The position numbers were made by a program, and so were the translations under genes. Source: Acetobacteraceae bacterium (GTDB lineage: Bacteria; Pseudomonadota; Alphaproteobacteria; Acetobacterales; Acetobacteraceae). Taken from it: a stretch of 8,530 nucleotides of DNA. The notes beneath the pieces are model-generated. The model did no database searches. It was given only the letters and a program-made list of their open reading frames with translations, and was not told the origin of the DNA. The DNA lies in contig JAIYAI010000357.1 of assembly GCA_027489135.1 (NCBI GenBank), positions 1-8,530 on the forward strand, given 5' to 3'. Shown here piece after piece: positions 5,819 through 8,530 of this stretch. Within the stretch, counting starts at the first letter, position 1. Every line of letters begins with the position of its first letter.

Positions 5819-7057
5819 CTATCGCACCGGAACCCGGGGCCCTGCCATGATCGATCGGCCGCCGGCCGTCAGGATCAGCGCCGCGGCGGCAAGGTCGAGG
5901 CAGGCGGCGACACCCAGAGCGGGGCCGTAGCCATCGGCCAGATCGTGCAGCAGCCCCCAGATCACGGGTCCCTGCGCGGCCATCAGCTGAATGCCGCAGG
6001 ACGCGACGCCGAAGATCGCGCCGAAACCGGGCGCACCGAACTCGGCCCGGATGATGATCGGTGCCAGTGTCGTGACGCAGCCGACGGTCAATCCCACCAT
6101 CAGACTCCCGGCGATGAGGCGTGCCGCGCCTTCCCCGCTGCCCATCATGCCGAACCCCAAGGCTGCCAGGACCAGTACCCCGGCCGCCACGCGCCGCAGC
6201 GCGATGCGATCCGCGATGCGCGTCAAGACCAGGCGCCCGAGCAGGGCGGCGAAGGCCGTCGCCATCGCAAGGACCGAGACGCCGGACAGGCCGAGCGATC
6301 CGGCGAGGATCGACACCTGGTGGCCGAGGAAGCCGATCTGCACCAGCATCGCAATGCCGAACCCCGCCATCACGCTGCGCAGCGATGCCGTCCGCATCGC
6401 CTGCCGCCAATGCAGCGCAGGGCATGGCGGCGCCGGGCGCCGGGCGCGTGGCGGCTCCCCATCCACGCTCTGGCCGATATCCTCGGGGCGGTGCCGCAGC
6501 ACGAAACCCGCCAGGGGCAGCACCACGGCGAGCGCCAGAGCGCCGGCGATCAGCGTTGCCGGCCCGAATCCGAGCAGCGCGATCCCGGCGAGCAGCGCCG
6601 GCGGGCCGAGCATCCCGCCGATGCTCGCCCCGATCGACGCGGTGGCCATGGCCCGCCCGTGGGCGCGTTCAAACCAGGGCGCCAGCGTCGTCGCAACGGC
6701 GGTCGTGGACAGGCAGGCCCAGCCGATGCCCAGTACCGCGAAGGCGCCGTACGCCTGCGCCACGGTCGTGGCATGGCCAATCCCGACGACGCCGAGCGCC
6801 GTCGCGGCCCCGCCGAGCGCGAATACCGGCCGCGGGCCGTGCCGCCCGATGGTGATGCCGACCGGCAGCAGCAACAGCGCGCTCAGCAGCAGGAACAGCG
6901 TAACCGCTCCCGATAGCGCGCTGATGCCCCAGCCCCGCAGGGCCGTCGCGGTGTGCAGATAGACGCCGGCCCCGAACAGCCCGAGCGCATTGCCCATCAT
7001 GCTCGACAGCAGGCAGGCCCGGACGATCGCCCAGCCATGGTAGCGCGCGGCAGCCAT
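5819..7057 (-). CDS. Major facilitator superfamily transporter
   Basis: This 412-residue inner-membrane protein has twelve predicted hydrophobic segments, at roughly 8-30, 46-66, 77-95, 100-122, 134-158, 164-186, 224-250, 255-276, 289-304, 311-332, 344-366 and 378-397. A long central cytoplasmic loop (187-222) is rich in Arg and Pro. The loop between segments two and three (GITIGRHGPRP, 67-77) is a degenerate MFS motif A. LAPWFERAHGRAMATASIGASIGG is typical of the alphaproteobacterial branch resembling monocarboxylate/oxalate carriers, but the substrate cannot be assigned. Two in-frame ATGs are possible, ending at 7057 and 7084. I prefer 7057, which has GGGGAAG at 7061-7067 and begins just before the first membrane segment. 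The longer form would add nine residues (MASADAGKR). It is the first gene of the leftward series and ends 53 bp before phoD. Confidence 0.88.
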   Translation of the reverse strand: MAAARYHGWAIVRACLLSSMMGNALGLFGAGVYLHTATALRGWGISALSGAVTLFLLLSALLLLPVGITIGRHGPRPVFALGGAATALGVVGIGHATTVAQAYGAFAVLGIGWACLSTTAVATTLAPWFERAHGRAMATASIGASIGGMLGPPALLAGIALLGFGPATLIAGALALAVVLPLAGFVLRHRPEDIGQSVDGEPPRARRPAPPCPALHWRQAMRTASLRSVMAGFGIAMLVQIGFLGHQVSILAGSLGLSGVSVLAMATAFAALLGRLVLTRIADRIALRRVAAGVLVLAALGFGMMGSGEGAARLIAGSLMVGLTVGCVTTLAPIIIRAEFGAPGFGAIFGVASCGIQLMAAQGPVIWGLLHDLADGYGPALGVAACLDLAAAALILTAGGRSIMAGPRVPVR

Positions 7058-7177
7058 CCTCTTCCCCGCATCGGCGGACGCCATCCTGGCATCGCCCTTG
7101 GCGGGACGCTTCGCCTGCCAACGAAGCCTGCGCGGCGCTACCGCCAGACGCCAACGATCGGCTATCCCGGCACCGTC
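7058..7177. promoter_or_regulatory. Divergent intergenic region between MFS and GNAT genes
   Basis: This 120-bp gap must hold the promoters of the leftward MFS series and the rightward GNAT/monooxygenase pair, unless these start further inside. It contains an interleaved set of inverted repeats at 7098-7127. No convincing -35/-10 pairs are visible on either strand. There is no Shine-Dalgarno sequence just upstream of the GNAT ATG at 7178. Confidence 0.5.
7098..7127. promoter_or_regulatory. Interleaved inverted repeats (pseudoknot-like order)
   Basis: TTGGCGGG (7098-7105) can pair with CCTGCCAA (7114-7121) through eight pairs, one of them G-U when read as RNA. GCTTCG (7108-7113) is the exact complement of CGAAGC (7122-7127). 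The order A-B-A'-B' gives either two mutually exclusive hairpins or an H-type pseudoknot. It lies about 50 bases before the GNAT start and about 40 before the MFS start. It could be an RNA leader structure or overlapping protein operators; function is inferred from structure alone. Confidence 0.35.
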
Positions 7178-7660
7178 ATGCCAGCAGCACCTCCAGACAT
7201 TCGCGCCGTCTTCAACGACCCTTCGCTCGTGCCGCTGGTCGCCCGCTGGCTCGTCGCCGCCTTCCAGGCCGACGACGGGCTCAGCGTCGCGCAGATGGAG
7301 GCCCGCATCCGCGACACGCCGTTCGGGCCGGAGGAGAGCTTCGTGCTGTTCGAGGACGGTTCGCCCGTGGGCACCGCGAGCCTCGCCCAACGCGACCTCG
7401 ACAGCCGGCCCGATCTCGCCCCCTGGCTCGCCGGCGTCTTCGTGCTGCCCGGCCATCGCGGGCGGGGCCATGCCGCGACACTGGTCCGCCACGTCGAGGG
7501 CTTTGCCGCATCCCTCGGCGTCGCCCGGCTCTGGCTCTATACGGACACCGCCGCCGATCTCTACGCGCGCCTCGGCTGGCACGACGCCGGAACCGAGCGA
7601 ACGCTTCGCAGCGGCAAGCCCGTGCAGCTGATGCGCCGGGACCTGTTGCCGGCCGCGTGA
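7178..7660 (+). CDS. GNAT-family N-acetyltransferase
   Basis: This 160-residue protein has the GNAT fold size and order. The beta strand SFVLFEDGSPVGTASL (54-69) leads to the acetyl-CoA motif A, VFVLPGHRGRGHAATLVRHVE (87-107), where Arg94-Gly-Arg-Gly-His-Ala is the R/QxxGxG/A pyrophosphate loop. The C-terminal LYTDTAADLYARLGWHDAG (120-138) is the usual motif B region with its conserved Tyr. It transfers an acetyl group from acetyl-CoA to an unknown amine and is cytoplasmic. The open frame extends upstream over the end of the MFS gene. I start at the ATG at 7178 because homology-like sequence begins just after it, though no Shine-Dalgarno sequence precedes it. It ends 19 bp before the FAD monooxygenase, so the two are probably cotranscribed. 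Confidence 0.85.
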   Translation: MPAAPPDIRAVFNDPSLVPLVARWLVAAFQADDGLSVAQMEARIRDTPFGPEESFVLFEDGSPVGTASLAQRDLDSRPDLAPWLAGVFVLPGHRGRGHAATLVRHVEGFAASLGVARLWLYTDTAADLYARLGWHDAGTERTLRSGKPVQLMRRDLLPAA

Positions 7661-7667
7661 GTATGGC

Positions 7668-7673
7668 AGGAGG
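7668..7673 (+). promoter_or_regulatory. Strong Shine-Dalgarno sequence of the FAD monooxygenase
   Basis: AGGAGG lies six bases before the ATG at 7680, within the 19-bp gap after the GNAT stop codon. It fixes the start so that the protein begins with the FAD-binding strand. It is much stronger than the ribosome site of the upstream GNAT gene. Confidence 0.8.
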
Positions 7674-7679
7674 GGCCCC

Positions 7680-8530
7680 ATGCACATCCTGATCATCGGC
7701 GGCGGCATCGGGGGCCTGACCACGGCGCTGTCGCTGCACGCCGCCGGCATCCCCTGCACCGTCTTCGAGGCGACGCCGGAGGTCCGGCCCTTGGGCGTCG
7801 GCATCAACCTGCAGCCGCATTCCGTGCGGGAGCTGATCGAACTCGGCCTCGGTGACCGCCTCGCCGCGATCGGCGTCGCCACGCAGGAGTTCTGCTACGC
7901 CAACCGCCTGGGCCAGGAGATCTGGGCCGAACCGCGCGGCCACGCCGCGGGCTACCACTGGCCGCAGTATTCCATCCATCGCGGCCGGCTGCAGGTGATG
8001 CTGTGGGAAGCGGCGGTGGAGCGCCTCGGCGCCGACCGCGTGCTCGCCGCCCGGCGCCTCACGGGCTTCGCCCAGGACGCGACGGGCGTCACCGCGAGCT
8101 TCGCCGATGGCGGCACCGCGAAGGGCGACGCGCTGATCGGCGCCGACGGCATCCACTCCGCCGTGCGCGTCCACTACGTGCCAGACGAGGGCCCGCCGAA
8201 ATGGGACGGCGCGCTGCTCTGGCGCGCCACCAGCCGCGCCAGGCCCTTCCGCACCGGCGCCTCCATGGTTCAGGCCGGGCATCGCGACACGAAGTTCGTC
8301 TGCTACCCGATCTCGCCCGTCGGGCCCGACGGCCTGCAGGAGATCAACTGGATCGCCGAGCAGCGCTTCCCCGCCGATACCGCCTGGGCGCGGGAGGACT
8401 GGAACCGCGCCGCGGCGATCGAGAGCTTCCTGCCGATCTTCCAGGACTGGAATTTCGGCTGGCTCGACGTCCCCGGACTGATCCGCGCGACCGAGGCCGC
8501 CTACGAATTCCCCATGGTCGACCGCGACCC
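7680..8530 (+). CDS. FAD-dependent monooxygenase, PhzS-like (3' end outside window)
   Basis: The first 283 residues are present and the gene continues past the right edge. The N-terminus MHILIIGGGIGGLTTALSLHAAG contains the FAD Rossmann loop GxGxxG (7-12), with Glu30 ending the second strand (VFEA) to hold the ribose. RPLGVGINLQPHSVRELIELGL, PQYSIHRGRLQ (95-105) and the GADGIHSAVR motif (154-163) are those of group A flavoprotein monooxygenases. The pattern most resembles the PhzS-like flavin-dependent oxidoreductases; PhzS itself hydroxylates a phenazine. NAD(P)H reduces the flavin, which then inserts one oxygen atom into an aromatic or similar ring. The window ends in the segment where the second FAD-binding DP motif is expected. 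Members of this group are usually about 380-420 residues. The substrate is unknown, and no phenazine-core genes are in view. Confidence 0.9.
   Translation, partial: MHILIIGGGIGGLTTALSLHAAGIPCTVFEATPEVRPLGVGINLQPHSVRELIELGLGDRLAAIGVATQEFCYANRLGQEIWAEPRGHAAGYHWPQYSIHRGRLQVMLWEAAVERLGADRVLAARRLTGFAQDATGVTASFADGGTAKGDALIGADGIHSAVRVHYVPDEGPPKWDGALLWRATSRARPFRTGASMVQAGHRDTKFVCYPISPVGPDGLQEINWIAEQRFPADTAWAREDWNRAAAIESFLPIFQDWNFGWLDVPGLIRATEAAYEFPMVDRD

Noticed and set aside
5766..6425. Upstream extension of the phoD frame giving a 753-residue protein
   Set aside because: The extra 220 residues are a different frame of the MFS gene on the same strand, have no domain, and would bury the Tat signal inside the protein.
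5807..6962. Long + strand open frames opposite the MFS gene
   Set aside because: Gln/Arg/His-rich or Ser/Pro-rich translations typical of antisense frames in GC-rich DNA; the minus strand encodes twelve clear membrane segments.
7058..7882. Upstream extension of the MFS frame to 687 residues
   Set aside because: It is antisense to the GNAT gene and the start of the monooxygenase, and would add over 270 non-family residues before the first membrane segment.
7281..8282. 333-residue minus-strand open frame
   Set aside because: It is antisense to the GNAT and FAD monooxygenase genes, both of which have clear cofactor motifs.

Overview
The window is very GC-rich and densely coding, with strong GC bias at third codon positions. 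Its proteins look alphaproteobacterial, most like environmental Acetobacteraceae (Roseomonas-type). That placement is inferred from protein style, codon use and short dispersed repeats; no marker gene is present.

Layout from left to right. Positions 1-511 hold no convincing gene, but contain a dispersed-repeat-like element (114-160) and a 12-bp direct repeat (238-272). Next comes a small + strand AraC-type DNA-binding protein (512-1012), which converges on and overlaps a leftward alpha/beta hydrolase (705-1652). Five genes then run on the minus strand. In transcription order they are an MFS transporter (5819-7057), a Tat-exported PhoD-type phosphatase/phosphodiesterase (4164-5765), an isopenicillin-N-synthase-like 2-oxoglutarate/Fe(II) oxygenase (3119-4117), a bacterial TMEM43/LUMA homologue (1667-3007) and the hydrolase. 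The gaps are 53, 46, 111 and 14 bp. The first three and the last two could each be cotranscribed; the 111-bp gap holds a strong GC-rich palindrome that may separate them. A divergent intergenic region (7058-7177) separates the MFS gene from a rightward pair: a GNAT acetyltransferase (7178-7660) and a PhzS-like FAD monooxygenase (from 7680), which runs off the right edge.

The cluster looks like accessory metabolism: an exported phosphoester-cleaving enzyme, a carrier, two oxygenases of different chemistry, an esterase-like hydrolase and an acetyltransferase. No substrate can be read from the sequence. The points most worth a second look are the AraC/hydrolase convergence, where both reading frames run through a shared hairpin into each other; the free-standing AraC DNA-binding domain with direct repeats upstream; the TMEM43 homologue with its Pro/Gly tail; and a pseudoknot-like arrangement of inverted repeats in the divergent promoter region. 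I found no CRISPR array, transposase, tRNA, rRNA or known defence system.
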